Position numbers and translations under genes: made by a program | The notes under the pieces: model-generated | Told to the model about the DNA's origin: nothing | Seen by the model: only the letters and a program-made list of their open reading frames with translations | Database searches by the model: none | In this document: positions 63,241 to 64,000 of the stretch, in pieces | Numbering within the stretch: the first letter of the stretch is position 1 | Layout of the letters: each line of letters opens with the position of its first letter | DNA from: Pseudomonas sp. N3-W | GTDB taxonomy: Bacteria > Pseudomonadota > Gammaproteobacteria > Pseudomonadales > Pseudomonadaceae | Direction: 5' to 3' | Length of the DNA stretch: 64,000 nucleotides | Assembly: GCF_024970185.1 (NCBI RefSeq) | Contig: NZ_CP103965.1 | Location: forward strand, 2,600,001-2,664,000

Positions 63241-64000
63241 TCGAGATTGGCCGCGGTGCAATCAGCAAAATGTCGGCGCGCCTGGACGGGCCGAACGTGC
63301 AGTACGCGTTTCGTCTGGACGACGTCGAGGTGCCGGTCAATCCGTTGATCGGCACGACGATTCGTCTGGAATACCTGGGGGCGATCCATTGCACCCATTG
63401 CGGGCGCAAGACCAAGACCAGTTTCAGCCAGGGTTATTGCTACCCGTGCATGACCAAGCTGGCGCAGTGCGACCTGTGCATCATGAGCCCGGAACGCTGC
63501 CACTACGACGCTGGCACCTGCCGTGATCCAGCGTGGGGCGAGCAGTTCTGCATGACCGACCACGTGGTGTACCTGGCCAACTCGTCAGGGATCAAGGTCG
63601 GCATCACGCGCGCCACCCAATTGCCGACCCGCTGGCTCGACCAGGGTGCGAGCCAGGCGCTGCCAATCATGCGCGTTGCCACCCGTCAGCAGTCGGGGTT
63701 CGTCGAAGACCTGTTTCGCAGTCAAGTGGCGGACAAAACCAACTGGCGTGCTTTACTCAAGGGCGACGCGGTGTCGGTGAATCTGGCCGAGGTTCGCGAT
63801 CAACTGTTCGACAGCTGCGCCGAAGGCCTGCAAGGGTTGCAGGAACGATTCGGCCTACAGGCCATCCAGACGATTGCCGATGTCGAACCGCTCGAAATCC
63901 GCTATCCGGTCGAGCAATACCCGGCCAAGATCGTCAGCTTCAACCTGGACAAGAACCCGATTGCCGAAGGCACGCTACTGGGGATCAAAGGCCAATACCT
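63237..64000 (+). CDS. DUF2797-family protein, truncated by window end
   Basis: An open frame continuing past the end of the window; at least 254 residues are visible. It begins at TTG 63237 (IEIGRGAISKMSARLDGP), overlapping the YeaC stop; ATG at 63270 is a shorter option. Several Cys pairs (IHCTHCGRKT, GYCYPCMTKLAQCDLCI, ERCHYDAGTCRDP) suggest a zinc-binding N-terminal domain, followed by VYLANSSGIKVGITRATQLPTRW, a GIY-YIG-like segment. The family is recognised by pattern; function unknown. Confidence 0.8.
   Translation, partial: MIEIGRGAISKMSARLDGPNVQYAFRLDDVEVPVNPLIGTTIRLEYLGAIHCTHCGRKTKTSFSQGYCYPCMTKLAQCDLCIMSPERCHYDAGTCRDPAWGEQFCMTDHVVYLANSSGIKVGITRATQLPTRWLDQGASQALPIMRVATRQQSGFVEDLFRSQVADKTNWRALLKGDAVSVNLAEVRDQLFDSCAEGLQGLQERFGLQAIQTIADVEPLEIRYPVEQYPAKIVSFNLDKNPIAEGTLLGIKGQY

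Overview
This window looks like chromosomal DNA from a member of the Pseudomonas fluorescens group. It has GC-rich coding sequence, seven inverted pairs of the REP element typical of these bacteria (core GTGGGAGCGAGC-TTGCTCGCGA), and gene neighbourhoods that match Pseudomonas (an Hxc-type type II secretion cluster followed by a lapA-like gene and a giant pdtA-like gene; a 751-residue LdcA-like decarboxylase). No rRNA, tRNA, CRISPR array, transposase or integrase was recognised.

Layout. 1-3.7 kb: a DMT-family permease, then gapN (ALDH-type GAPDH) coupled to an FUSC-family membrane protein. 4.0-7.1 kb: a three-gene set of exported proteins (cytochrome c lipoprotein, aldonolactone-oxidase-like flavoenzyme, PLP-dependent enzyme), the last two with Tat-like signals. 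7.2-17.7 kb: a type II secretion system (gspJ, H, C, I, G, K, L, M, D, E, F), in the arrangement I recall for hxc of P. aeruginosa, with a lipoprotein secretin. 18.2-19.3 kb: a DING/PstS-like LapA homologue, the likely substrate. 19.8-32.3 kb: a ~4,177-residue TpsA-type exoprotein resembling PdtA.

32.4-35.5 kb, minus strand: an AT-richer block, unlike its surroundings, holding a 37-codon gene with a strong Shine-Dalgarno, a stand-alone YcaO-family enzyme and an ABC exporter. I read this as an undescribed RiPP (ribosomally made, modified peptide) cluster. It sits where a TpsB transporter partner for the giant exoprotein might be expected. The peptide has no cysteine, the YcaO has no E1-like partner and no C-terminal PxPxP tail, and the exporter has no C39 peptidase, so this is not a standard thiazole/oxazole cluster. 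This is the most interesting item in the window.

35.8-38.0 kb: an outer-membrane SphA/MetA-type protein divergent from an AraC-family regulator. 38.1-46.3 kb, minus strand: a peptide ABC importer operon (two tandem YejA-like binding proteins, YejB, YejE, YejF) ending in fabI. 46.5-51.1 kb: housekeeping genes (mltD, gloB, a methyltransferase, rnhA, dnaQ). 51.2-57.6 kb: LdcA-like decarboxylase, GNAT, LysR, small hypotheticals, an FMN reductase and a DUF2855 protein. 57.7-64 kb: ArsB-like transporter, DUF1853 protein, NAD kinase, metallophosphoesterase, rhomboid protease, YeaC-like protein and a DUF2797 protein cut by the window end.

The T2SS, LapA-like protein and giant exoprotein plausibly act together in extracellular phosphate scavenging and surface interaction under phosphate limitation. 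A candidate Pho box precedes lapA. All product names are from reading translated sequence; no database search was run.
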